From: Thozetella sp. PMI_491
Taxonomy: Eukaryota > Ascomycota > Sordariomycetes > Chaetosphaeriales > Chaetosphaeriaceae
Direction of reading: 5' to 3'
DNA: 64,000 nt
NCBI GenBank assembly: GCA_021432635.1
Contig: MU270032.1
Coordinates: 1,054,001 to 1,118,000 of the forward strand
Shown here piece after piece: positions 35,005 to 46,804 of the stretch. Position numbers and translations under genes: made by a program. The notes under the pieces were generated by a model. It had not been told where the DNA came from. It worked only from the letters and a program-made list of their open reading frames with translations, and ran no database searches. Numbering within the stretch: position 1 is the stretch's first letter; each line of letters opens with the position of its first letter.

Positions 35005-35023
35005 CCCCCCCCCCCCCCCCCCC
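35005..35023. repeat. C19 homopolymer (G19 on the GH71 strand)
   Basis: Nineteen C in a row lie four bases beyond the GH71 stop codon. In the GH71 transcript this would be a G19 run at the start of the 3' UTR. Length may be unstable or misassembled. Confidence 0.85.
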
Positions 35024-35027
35024 GTCG

Positions 35028-36907
35028 TTAACATCCAGCAGCGCCAGCCGGATCGGTGGAGCATGCTGTAGAAGGACAGTATCCATGATCGCACACAAAG
35101 CTGCACAAGCCCAAATACCCACACCCCAGCCTCGCCAATGGATACCCTTTGACGCCCGTCCGAGCGGGCTCGGGATTTTGCGTGCCGTATGCGGTGCACG
35201 TGCACGGGCCTGCTGGGCAATACCCATAGTAGCAGGAGAAGCTGCAAAGGCCGCCCATATTTGGGTCGTTCGTGGCCTTGCCAGCGACGCAAACAGTCGC
35301 AGCTGGAGCGGCCGCCAAACTTGTGGAGGTAGCTGATGAAGAGCGGAGAGATGAACTCGAGGAGCTCAATAATGTTAAGACAGAAGTTGAGCGCGAGGTG
35401 ACGGAGGTCTGCAAAGTGGTCGAGGTTTTGGTCGCGGCTGAGGTCGCTGACGAGGTTAGGGAGGTTGTGCGGGAAGATAACTTGGTTGAGCTGGCAGGAT
35501 AGGACGAGACGGAAGAGGAGCCGGCGCTGCTGATGGGAACGGATGAGGCAAGAGCGCTGCCGACCCAGGCATTCCAGTTCCCAATATTGTTTGTGCAGGC
35601 CGTTGTGATGGGCGAGCCCGTCAGTCGAGCAATCGTCGTGCCGCCGCGCACGATTGTGATAACCACCTGGCCAGTAAGACCGTTGAAAGGGACGCTGCCA
35701 TGGTAGATGCCTGATCCTCCACTAGGAACCGAGGACCACGTGCCGGCTTGGGCACTCCCACCCCCAATCGACACCATGACAGAGGCGCCCGAATTGAGGA
35801 GAGCGGAATAAAAGATCTTGTCCTGGACGATTGTGTCAGGCGGGACCGTGGGCTGTCCGTTCGGCCCAGAGTTGCCCGTCGTGTCCCCGGTAGAACAAGC
35901 CTTGGCGGGGTTAAGGCGGTACCATGACACGAGGCCTTCGGTGCTGATAGACGCTGCTCCGGTCTTGTACTGGCTGATTACATATGGCAGGAAGAGCCGC
36001 CATCCGTCGTGCGGCATGTTCTCGACGTAGTTGTAAGGCGCCCGTCCGTATCCGAACAGCCCAAACTCGGATGTGTGCAACGGTCCGATGTAATGAGATT
36101 CTCCGAAGTCGTTCCAGCTGATGATCTGCACGAATTCCGGCTGAACCGTGAGCACCTGCTGCCAACGATCAAACCACAGGTCGTCACCACGCCAGAGCCA
36201 GTTCTTTCCCCAGCTAGGCAAGTTCGTATAATACCAGGGAGATACCGGCATCATGTACGGCCTACCACTCAGTGCGCTCCTATACGCACTGTCAGCGCTC
36301 GTCGACATATCGCTGGCACCGTAGGGCCAGGCCTCCCAGCTAAAAAGCCCATCAACGACGCCGGTGTTGACAGCGCCTTGAGGGCCGTAAGACGAGTAAT
36401 CTGGGACGAAGAAACATCCTGTCGCCGACTTGATATAGCTCCACTGGCCCGACTGTCCTGAACCCTCGAATGTCGATACAAAGGGCTTGTTGTTATATTG
36501 CCAGTACGCACCGTCCTTTCCATACTGTTGGATGAGGGCCACGACAGCGTTCTGATCCCAGGCACCGGTGGCGGCGTAGTCAAAGGAGAAGAACAGTTTG
36601 AATCCTTTGTTGTTCGCTGCCCGAAATGCGTTGGCAAGCGATGCTGCATTGTTGCTATCGGCTGAGGCGATGTTGAGAGCGAAAGCGTCGATGGAGGCAG
36701 CTTGAGCCAGGGACATATCACTCTCCCAGTCGTCGACAGTGAATGCTGGCACGTTACCCACCTATGGCAGCACGCGGGTTAGACTTGCAATTGCTGGCCC
36801 CGTGGTGAGATATGATCCTGGCTCACCATAAAATGCGCGAATACGGCCTTAGCCTCTGCCAGGGAGAGTCCCAGCAGAGCAGCGAAAAATGCGCAGAGCA
36901 GCCCCAT
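35028..36907 (-). CDS. Secreted GH71 alpha-1,3-glucanase (mutanase) with C-terminal Cys-rich modules
   Basis: Two exons (36827-36907 and 35028-36761) give 604 residues. The first exon encodes a signal peptide and the conserved VFAHFM; the second starts VGNVPAFTVDDW, the family hallmark. The catalytic domain contains FSFDYAATG, the VDGLFSWEAWPYG region and SWNDFGESHYIGP, all typical of GH71. A Ser/Thr-rich linker of about 80 residues follows. The C-terminus holds two related Cys-rich units, each with LCSF(S/V)C then GYCP, like the CBM24-type modules of Trichoderma mutanases that bind alpha-1,3-glucan. The enzyme should cleave alpha-1,3-glucan in fungal walls, either its own during remodelling or those of prey fungi. 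No inactivating change is visible. Confidence 0.92.
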
Positions 36908-39900
36908 GACGCTCGTCTCGGGTGCACACCGAGGGAAGTGGAAAGGAAGCAGGCACAGATTTACTTCTAGGAGGAAGGTTTCCTTTAGTCCTCCGGGGGG
37001 GCCTCCTCAAATAAAGGGAGCTAAGACGGTACCGTCCCTCCGCATACACTAGGTGGTACCTGCGCTCTAGAGTAGTCGCTGAGTCTCAGCTGCACCAGAA
37101 CGTAGGAACCCCTAGCCTGTTCGGGAACGTTGCCATGAGGGCCAGGCCAACGAAGGTCCAGGGTCAGTCGTCATCTTCTCAAGCGGTAAGATGCTTAATC
37201 GTTCCCAAGATGTGAGCGGCAATGGTGGCCGCGCTGCGAGGGGTACCTTGGGGGCGCGATCCCAGGGGCGGTGGGGAATTGGCATCGGCAGCGCCATCGT
37301 CCTAGTTCACTGTCTCGGGACCGCAGCGAGGGGGAAACATGCATTCAGGGGGGCGCTGGCGCGCGATGTGCACTTTGGCATCTCCACGTGCGGAGATGAC
37401 CACTGTTCAGCCGCATCTGCCAAGGGCTGGTGCGCGGAATGTTCTCTGCTAGTCCCGCTCCCTAGCGCGAGCAGCTCCCGCACACAGTACACGGAGAATA
37501 GAGACAAGCTGAAAAGGATGGAACGAAGGTTGGTGCTAACTAGAGTCTAGATCGGGTGCGAACAGCGCACTCCGCACTTTCTGTGGATCTAGACGTTCCT
37601 CTATGCTCTTGCTAGCCTCCAGTACAAGGAGTCGGCGCCCTGACAAAACCGAACATGTGCACAGCCTCCGTGGCGCCGCTTGACGAAAGTTGTCCTAGGA
37701 AACACACTTGCGTACCTTTGGGATCAATCGATCCTGTCACCTGTGCGAGATGTGCAGTGACACTGCAATTTCGTGGTAGTGTTTCGCCTTTTGGCATGTG
37801 GCGGCAAGATGGTTGCTTTCAGCCTCAGAGAAGAAACGCCAGCTCTGCGCGTGGGGGTCGGGAAGGGATGCACAGGGTCTGTTTGAGGCGTCTCGTCAGG
37901 TCCCCAGCCGAATCGTCAACGAATGGTTGGCCGCAGATCTGTTTGTTCCAGGAGAGCGAGCGAATCGGACGATATTTCAGAGGCCCTCCTCTTGCATGGT
38001 AGGCGGTTGGGAACGCCACGGACGCCACGATCTTTGGGATACCCCAGCTAAGTTTGCTCTCCCCTGCATCTTAACGTAAGCGGCCCCAGGAACGCTCCGC
38101 ATCATCACCCTTCATCTCATAATCACTATGTATGTAAAAGGGGGTAGGCCAGCTCGAAGGGGCGAGACTGGATAATAAGTCGTTTTTAGGAATCAAATAA
38201 GGCACCGGAGAGATGTGCTTTGGCCTTTAAATATTCCGCTAGCCTGGCCCAAAGTACCATCAAACTAGAAGACTTCAGCCGTGATATTTTCCTCCCAACC
38301 CGGCATCCCTGGTCGATCTTACGCCATTCATACGCAGAGCTGACGGCTCTAGAGACACAAGCTTAAGGGGGCCAAATAGTGGCAAGCATACCGGCCAAAC
38401 ACGAAATGAATTTGCATACAGTCGTTTGACGAGCCAGTGCCGTCGTCAGAAATGACGAAGCTGAGGGCAACAGCCGAGCGGGGGTAACGGAAGGTAGGTC
38501 TCGTGTTCAAGCGTGGACGTCGTAAAACGGGACGTGATCCAATCGATATCCAAATCGCTTGAATTAGGTTGACTCTGCCTGCCTTGGCTGCAGAAATTAA
38601 GCTATTGGAATGGTAAATTCGCGCCTGAGCCAAGCAGCAGAACCTTCAGGTTATAAATCCTGCAAGCCAGGGGATCTGTTAAACTAGGTAGGTAGCCTGC
38701 GGTAATTTTCATGGCCTTGACTTGGCTTATGGCTCGGGGGGCTAGTCCCTAGTTCCAACAATGAAACGATCAAATAGGGACTTTTCATAGTTTTAACTCG
38801 AAGCAGGCATCATTAGGCTATCCCAGGCATCATAACACATAATCAAGATCGTCAAGAATAGAAGGGAAACGCTGCCGAGTACATTATTAACTCTCTAGCC
38901 ATATCTTCAGACTCCAGAGGTCACTGGTCGTGCTCTCGAGCGTCGCACGTGAGGCACGGAAGCAGGTACCCCTCTCAAATTCGGTACATTCCCTTTTTCT
39001 CTATCAAGATGCTATCTCTTTTCTTTTGCCACTTTCCTCGGGCTTTTTCATGTACTTCCTCGAGTCATGTGAAGTGAGACGAAAATCGCCCCTGTTAGCA
39101 TTCATTTCTTTCCCCAGTTTGTGACTTTGTTGGGCTTGCTAGAAATGACGAAGCTCCGGGAGGCGGATCTTGCTGTCCGTAAAGATGAGCTGGCCGAGCC
39201 ATTGTGCCAGCCTCGAGGCCTTGAGGGAAAGGAATTTTAAGAGCCTTTGCCCAGGTAGGAAGAGAAGGTGGTGGGCTTTGGGAGGCTTGCATCTTTGAAT
39301 ATCCTGAATATGGCACTTAGCTGCCTATGCATCTGTCCCTTGCTATTGATTTTCATGCCTTGTGATGTCACGCTGTGGCTCTATTGCATCTCGGTTTGGC
39401 AAATCATTTAAGTCTCTTGGCGACTCTGGAGTCAAGCCGCGCACCAAGACTGTTGTCGCCGGGGCATTGCTGTATTTGAATCGACCACCTGGCCCAGGCA
39501 GGACCGCACACAGGGCTTCGTGGGACTCGAGTCGATGAATGGATACACCAGGGCTTCTTCCCGGTATAAATACTTCAATGTAGTATATCCAAGGCTTATC
39601 ATGGGTACATGCCTGTACTTTTGTCCCGGCAGAATTGCTTAAGCCAATTAGGCACCAAGCTCGCGCAGGCCTGTATGGCGAAACCTAAAATTAGCCTAGG
39701 TAAGGTAGGTAAACTTTCATGCTAACAAGATATCCAGTCCCGCCTCGGACACATACAAAGTCGAATGGACAAGGTTGAACAGTTTCCTGTGCACTAGAGC
39801 TAAGGTTCATCACGAACTACCTTTTCCTTAGTAGAATCCCTGCATGCGTTACCTAGATGGCAAATCAATTTACCCAAACCCTTGATTTATTTATATATAC

Positions 39901-42900
39901 CTCGAGATTTTATGCCGTTCTACCCATAGGAACGCCATTTATTTTTCTACTTTCGCCGATTCTCCTTGAAATCATCTTCTTCTGGACGCTTGTGCGGGTC
40001 TTCCACTGGTACCTGGAACAAGCTGGCACGGAGATCAATTCATGCTTTGTGTAAAGATAGCGCCACTTGTCAGTTATATAACCCATGTGTCCAGGGTCGG
40101 TTGTAAGCCGAGATTCTAGCCGCTTTATAAACTTTGATAATTTTGAGTCTAGTCTCTTTTGGATTCCGGGTTATTTGTCTGATGAGAAGTTACTCGATAG
40201 AGGGACACGCGGATAAGTGTGGCAAGTGGAACATATGTACCAAACTAGAATTGAGCTTTGGCTATGCCACAGGTGCATCTAATTATCTCGAATTCGCCGT
40301 CCCACTAGTATATTAACTGCCGAGCCAGGATGCCGAGCCAGGTTTACTGCAGGATGCTAGGCTATCTTGTTACTGAGGGAGACGAGTACGTTTTCCTTTG
40401 CCTCTTCCATGACATTTTCTAAACTTTTATGCTCTAATTTGGCCTGGGGTCCGATCTTTACGAGGTACATATGTCTTAGGGATATTTTTTAAAAGAAAAT
40501 CAAGGTACCCACGGATTTAGTTCTTTCCCTTGATGGTTTGAACAGTGCCCAATTTCTCGAATATATGGGTCCGAAGGGCACAGCCAGGAGAGGCCCCTCT
40601 CACCCCTTGCAACTGTTGCCTTGAACATGGATTAACGGTGAGCTCGTTTAGTTAGAATAGGAAGGAAGGCGGGGGAAGAAGGGCCGGGGGTCGGTAGGAA
40701 GTGCTTGCCTTCCCCCTTGGCACTGGTCCGTAATGCAGCGACAATTTACCAGCAGGGACTGATTTGAACGCTCTCGAGACGTCGCTCTATGCGTTAGCTT
40801 TTAAAGTTTTCGCTTGGGGTGCACGTCTGGTCTTGTGCCGGCCAATCCACACAACCTCCCGACAATGTGCAGGGGTAGCCAAGAAATATCACTCGATAGC
40901 TGCAGTAGCTCAACTACGAGGTAAGCGGGGAAGAGGTGCCGCACGCCACAGTGTTTGGATGCGTACCTTTTCACACCGCCATTTGCACTCTCCCTTTCCC
41001 TTTTTTCCAACGAGTTGGATGTTCGATTTTCATGAACCTAGACGACGCCGTGAATCCTAGGCTTCGAGGAGAGGATTGATGGTTTCAATTAGAAATCGGC
41101 AGTCATTAGCACTGGTTACAAGAATGTTCCGAACCGTAGCAACCTTACCAAATTGCCCCTCCCCCGGGAATTGGTATTGCGACTCTCCGGGATATCGTCT
41201 GGCTCTCGATGCACCAGAGGCCCTAGATTGGGTATAGTCTAGGCATTAAGCTACTCTTAGCGCTGAAAACTTTAGTCTGCCCAAACGCAAACCCTTGTCA
41301 AGATGAATTCTTGCTTTCATTACCGGGTAAAGGCCTCCGGGATTGCCCGCACTGTTATCGGTAGCTTCGTTTCTTTCTTACCCTTCCCTTCTGGTCAGTT
41401 TCTCGGGCTATAAACTGCAACTAAGAAGCGAGCTCTGGTTGATATCTCTCTAACGAATGCAGAATACGATATTTCTATGTAGGGGTACGAATAGCTATGG
41501 TTGGCTTGGGCTAGTGACGGGTAAAGAACACCATACTAACAACACAAATATTCAACTGAAACCCAACCTCACGATCAAACGTACTACAGTAGTTGGAAGG
41601 GAATGTGTCTGTCCAGCTAGTCTAATATTGTGAAACAGCCTCTCCGTTCCAACCTGATCTACACGAATTATCACACCATAGCTCCTAGGATTCGTTTTCT
41701 CTTTATTTTGGCTGTGCCAAGAACTGATTCCCCAAGAGGACCGAGTTGGTAGAGAAATACCCAGTTAATAGTTTTCGTGTCGGGACCGAGATAAGCACCC
41801 CATGGCAAGCAGCAGATATCTCTGTTCGCAGATACAACATCCTCTTACAATGTCAAAAGCAAGAGATATAGCATCGTATTTATGAAACAAACAGTGAGCG
41901 TCCCATCGTTCAAGATGCAGTTCACAGAGTCTACTAGCCAGGATGAAGAAAGCAAAGCAAGCGTGTTCAACAGTTTAGGCGTACGGTCGTTCTATTCGAA
42001 AAGAATTATATATGTTTTGTGGTGATCACAGATGCCCATGTCTGCAAGGACACCACCTCTCTAAACACTGGCATTTGGGGCGTAGGGAACTCTGTCAGCA
42101 TGGTGGACGCCCTCACCAGTTCACAATGTTTTCACGAACACGTGGATAATTCTTACCTAGTTGCACCATGGAAGTAGGTAGATATTTTGTAAAAGGAAAT
42201 GAATAAAGCAAAGGCGTAAACAGCTACACTCCACATCAAGGGTATGGAGCTATATCTTGCGACTAGTACCACTGGCGCCACTGCTTTAAGCATCTCTACC
42301 TTAAAAAAGGTAGTTCCCTTTCCAGATCGAGTCCTTCTATGACTCTTTTAGCCAGTCCTTTACTTCAGTGCTATATTAGTGAGGGCCTGAAGACAGGATT
42401 CATGATTGTGGATTATCTCTCCCATCTCTAGATAGAAAACAAAATAGTTTATGGCCAACAGGCCCATCGAGAGCCCATCAACGACGCTGAGGTGCTATCG
42501 GTGTGGGTCGTCGAGAGAAGGTTACGGTCTTGTTCCGCATCTGTTTCATATCTGATGCTTTAGCTGGCACAACTTCCTGGCGAGTATATTGCAAATTTTG
42601 AATTACCCTGGCATTGATTATATACCTAGTATGCGCGACAAAAGTTTGATCCTCACGATATCGAGGTAATGGGTCCCTGTTTGTGATGGTCAGTTTCCAC
42701 GGCCGTTAGGTGGTCATGGGGCTTGGCTCGACCACGGCACTAGGTCTCGCCCCTAGATCCTTGTGCTCGTAAATGACGTGTCAACGTTGTGTACTCCAGT
42801 GCCAAACGCGTTGCGTGTCACGGAGCTGATGCATGGTACATCCCTGTATCTCTCTTAACAACAGGGCTCTGCAACTATACCTAAGTGGATCTCCTCTTTC

Positions 42901-43940
42901 GGCAAAACCTATCTTTCCGTGGTATAATTAGCTGATGCGAGTTGGTTTCTCAGTAATTCCATGCTGATGACTCTGTATTTGCGGATAACTGCTTATAGAC
43001 CAAGTCCTGCACGGGTTTACACCGCAAAGAATCGCGCACGATCCGAATTGCAAAGGCGGCTTTAGGTCTTAAGACGATAGCGCATCGGGGGCAGAGATGC
43101 AAAGGGTTGCTCAATCTGCGAGGATGTAGAGATATAGATCAAATATATCTCTGTACGAGAGCCTTTACTTCCCCAGAGTATGCGCAGATGTTCCTCTACT
43201 AGAGTATTATGCAAAAAAAAAAAAAAGAAAAAAAAAGAAAGCAAAAGACGCACGGGAGTTTCGGTAACGCCTACATCGGGGAACTGCTGGAGAGACGGAC
43301 ATGATTGCTCCCACATACTGCTATTAGAACTCGCTAAAGAGCCGTATTTCTTGCGCATTGCAAAGGCTGATCACTGATAGCTACCGTATCATTTAGGTGT
43401 ACGCACTGGTAGCAACTTGCTGTTCTGTGCCCCCAAACAGGACCCTAGGTAGAACATCTGCCAAGGTAATCTGGAGCATAGAAGACAACCGGCATACATT
43501 CTTGACTTGTATCTTGCAGACGCCGACAATAGACGCTTTTTGCTGCACTTATGCCGTTCTATCTGGAAAAGTTACAGCGTATCAGGGCCCCCGGATGGTC
43601 CTCGTCGGGACTTTGTGGCCCGTGGGCAACCCCTGGCTCACTTGGTGGCCAGACTCGTCGACTCATGACCCTAATCCCTGCCCCGAACCCTTCCACCTCC
43701 ACAGATCTTCATTCCATATTGCAATGCAAAACAAGCTAACAGACGAACACGCCGGGGATTAAAAATGAGCTAAAAGAACTTTTCTTACTGATACATGTAT
43801 CATGCTTGCACATTCGGTTCCCAACACGAAAATTTTCGTTTCCTCCGGCGTCGGGCTGCATCCAGCTACCGAAGGATACCTTTTTTTTTTTTCCTAATTT
43901 TTTTTTCCCACACGCGCAGCCCGTGTCTCAGGTGCGCAAC
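36908..43940. other. 7-kb region without a supportable gene
   Basis: Short open frames are frequent but none joins into a recognisable protein. The stretch after about 38.1 kb is more AT-rich than the flanks. It has several AGGTAGGTA-type tracts (38683-38694, 39699-39714), mixed A/G runs at 43213-43240 and T runs at 43881-43908 just before the next gene. I find no terminal repeats, transposase, reverse-transcriptase or RNA gene signature. It may be heterochromatic or eroded DNA. Confidence 0.5.
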
Positions 43941-45038
43941 ATGCCACGACTAATCCGCTATAAATCGCTAGACCCATCCAAATCTGAAATTCGGGTACTC
44001 GAGGTGCAGCCAGCGGAACGCATCGAAGACCCTGCCGTGTGTCGGTTCGTTCACATCTCGCTCAACCAAGATATTGAGTTTATCGGCATATCAGCACTCC
44101 TCGGCGACCAAAATGCCACCGAGCCAATTGTTCTCGATGGCGCAAGAATTTCACTGCCGGAAAACATAGGCCAGGCCCTGCGCCATGTGCGAGCTGTTTT
44201 CCCGCGACAGGGAGCCCGGACATCTATCTCATCTTTAGACCAACAGACGGCGCAACAGATAAAACAGGCGCCACCGCCGCCGCGGCCCAAGAAGTCCCCA
44301 GGATGGCTGCGGAGGCTCTTCCAAGGTCCGCGATCCACTCGCCTGGAACCCAGTGCAACATCGCAGCCTCGCGGCGAGCAGCCGCTCCGCATCTGGATGG
44401 ATGCTCTGTGCATCAACTCCCGCGACGCTCGTGAAGTCAATGAGCAGCGAAGCACCATGGCTGCCGCCTACCGCGCGGCGAGAATGGTGGTGGGCTGGCT
44501 AGGACCCAAAGACGAGACATCAGACCTGGCGGTCGAGATCATACGCACCGTGGACCGCGCCATGCCGGCCAATTTTGGCACCGAGGAGGACCGGCGCCTG
44601 CATCCAGAGAACTACGCACCTAACCACGTGTGGATGGCCGCGATGGCGCACCTGTGGGCGCTCGAGCCCGGCGTGACGAACCCCATAGAAGGCCGTGCTT
44701 GGAAGGCCATGTCCAACTTCCTGAGCCGAACGTACTTCCAGAGGGACTGGATCATCAACGAGATCTGCATGGCGACGTTCCCAGCCTTCTTGCTAGGCGA
44801 CGAGATTGTGAGCTGGCTCGAGGTCATTCGGTGGAACCGCAGCAACGAAGAACTGATTGACAGCGGCACTGCCCTGTTTCCCGACGATTACCGCGACGTG
44901 ATCGATAAGTTCATGCCGCTGGCGTCGGTCTACACACTCTTGCGAGAGTTTGAGAAGCGAAAGGCAGCCGGAACTTTGCAACTGGGGCTACCTCCGACCC
45001 CCAGGACAAATTCGTTCAGCACCGGTGGAAGCCGTTAG
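43941..45038 (+). CDS. Short HET-domain protein
   Basis: An intronless 365-aa protein when started at the ATG at 43941. An upstream in-frame ATG at 43806 would add 45 residues translated from a T-rich leader and is less likely. The N-terminal region has CRFVHISLNQD and ISLPENIGQALRHVR, a diverged form of the HET start. The core IWMDALCINSRD and MAAAYRAARMVVGWLGP are clear HET motifs. Between these lies an insert of about 55 residues (92-148), rich in Pro, Arg and Gln. The C-terminus includes FLSRTYFQRDWIINEI, again HET-like. The protein ends soon after the domain, without the long variable tail of many HET proteins. Function is unknown. Confidence 0.85.
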   Translation: MPRLIRYKSLDPSKSEIRVLEVQPAERIEDPAVCRFVHISLNQDIEFIGISALLGDQNATEPIVLDGARISLPENIGQALRHVRAVFPRQGARTSISSLDQQTAQQIKQAPPPPRPKKSPGWLRRLFQGPRSTRLEPSATSQPRGEQPLRIWMDALCINSRDAREVNEQRSTMAAAYRAARMVVGWLGPKDETSDLAVEIIRTVDRAMPANFGTEEDRRLHPENYAPNHVWMAAMAHLWALEPGVTNPIEGRAWKAMSNFLSRTYFQRDWIINEICMATFPAFLLGDEIVSWLEVIRWNRSNEELIDSGTALFPDDYRDVIDKFMPLASVYTLLREFEKRKAAGTLQLGLPPTPRTNSFSTGGSR

Positions 45039-46804
45039 TGGGGGGAGGGGAAGAGCAGGGGCTAGAGTGGTTAGGTGGCTTGGGGTGGCTTAGGGTCCCT
45101 GGGGGTTGTGGGGAGTTAGTCGTTTAAGGAGAAATGTTGGTAGATCACACTCCTGAGTAATAATTACTTTGCCCTGTACGGAGCACTATGTAACAGAATC
45201 ATACCCCACGGTCACATGTTGCTTTCGCGTACTATGGCGCCTACTTTTGCAAGCCAGCTCGCAAGCATGGTTCTGTTTCTGGCCGCGCCTGCCACGAATA
45301 CGGGCAAAATCCACGGGGCATTGGGGCCTTGTCAGCGCGCTAGTCTCAAGGAAGATCCCCCTCCCCCGCTGAGCAGACAGCCTGACCTAGTCCATGCTGA
45401 CTCCGCTGTGGCGCTTCCTCCTTGGAAAAATGTACATAGTACTGTACAGAATGGTATGGTGGAAGCGTGTATTCCGTGGGTGCGTTATAGTACGCCGTGC
45501 GCCGAGGGTGAGGGCGGATGCCATCTAGATCTAATCTGTGGCCCGGGCACGGAAGAGGGTTCGGCGGCTTGTTCTACCACGGCTCCTATCGATCACGAGA
45601 AATCTTCCAAAGAACCACACCATGTCCACCATCCTGCCGGCCCCTTACCTGCTCTTGCTAGTTGCCACCACTTTGAGCGGCCGGGACTACGAACTGCGGG
45701 TCTCTGTATCCACCGACGAAGTAGGCATCTTCGCCGACACTAACATGGTCCCGCTTAGAATCGAGGGCAACATGGATGAACGCTGAAGTCCCAGGGGCTG
45801 TGCGACAAGATCACGCAATCCCAGCTCAACCTCGCCAGCGTTGGTTTCGGGCTAGCAACTTACCTGCATGGCACGAATATAGACCCCCTCTTTGAATATG
45901 GGCCCCCCTCTTTGTACATATATGGGCCCCCTGTTTGATTGCCACTCCGCTCCACTTGATAGACCAGGGTCAACAGGACCTGCCAGCCTGGCCTTCCTGG
46001 CGCCGGCCACCCATGCCTCTCTCATCAGGAATAGTACCCATCTCTGGCAACTCCTGCGCATCCCTCCGTCTTTGCCATGCTCCGAAGAGAACGGACCAAT
46101 TCGGCGAAGCAGCACTGACAAAGGATGAACGGTTCGTGATTCTGTAGAGTTCGCTCCCGCGTATACGTAGTACACAAGAAATTTCTGGCAACTCTCTAGG
46201 TGGAACCCCAATGATACAGTCAGGCATGAGTTCTGTGGTGGTTCCGTGGGCAAGCTGCCTGCAGATAACGCGATGGCCGTGCGAGACATGCCCGTGCTCG
46301 GCGGGACGAGCCGATGTCTGACCGCAGGTGGTTCAACGATATCCATAAAACCGAGCTATCGGGGGGGCTAGAGGAGAGGGGGGACAAGGGCCAAACTGCT
46401 GGGTATCGTCCCCATGAAACGCGTGGCAGCGGTACAACGCAGCGCTAAAGTGCAGCTGGCTGTATCTTTACCACGTTGGGATGCGCGCTGTATCATTTTC
46501 TATGCTGTTGGTTCTTTATCGGGAACTAGAACGGCCTATCCCACTACCGGCGTTACGATGGGACTGGATAAGTTCAGGCATCCTGGCGACAGCCGGAGGC
46601 CATCGTTGCTGGGGTCTCCCGCGGTTCGCGCGGTGGAGACACCCTCGTCCTTCAGGGTACTTAACAAGCCGTCCGGCTAGGCGACGAGGAAAATGCGCCA
46701 TCCGCTGGCTATCTTCGTGCTTATCCTCAAGTTACCTACACTCGTAACGGTACACTAGTTCACTACTACTCCCCCTCAGCGGGCAAGGAAACTCTTATTC
46801 CATC
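45039..46804. other. Intergenic, no supported gene
   Basis: Spacer between the HET gene and the unrecognised gene at 46805. A small ORF at 45622-45786 (54 aa) has a hydrophobic start but no family match. A three-unit imperfect repeat occurs at 45878-45938. Confidence 0.5.
45878..45938. repeat. Three imperfect tandem units of about 20 bp
   Basis: Three units, each made of TAT, then GACC or GGGCC, then a C run and CTTTG or TGTTTG, follow one another. They are imperfect copies and lie outside any gene. Confidence 0.7.

Noticed and set aside
37655-38079. Overlapping frames of 93-115 codons
   Set aside because: No motif and no exon partner in the neighbourhood.
38683-39714. AGGTAGGTA-type tracts
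   Set aside because: They are short, scattered and also found elsewhere in the window; too simple to call an element.
45216-45743. 175-codon open frame with a signal-like start
   Set aside because: No homology signal; the Cys and His pattern looks random and the frame lacks gene-like context.
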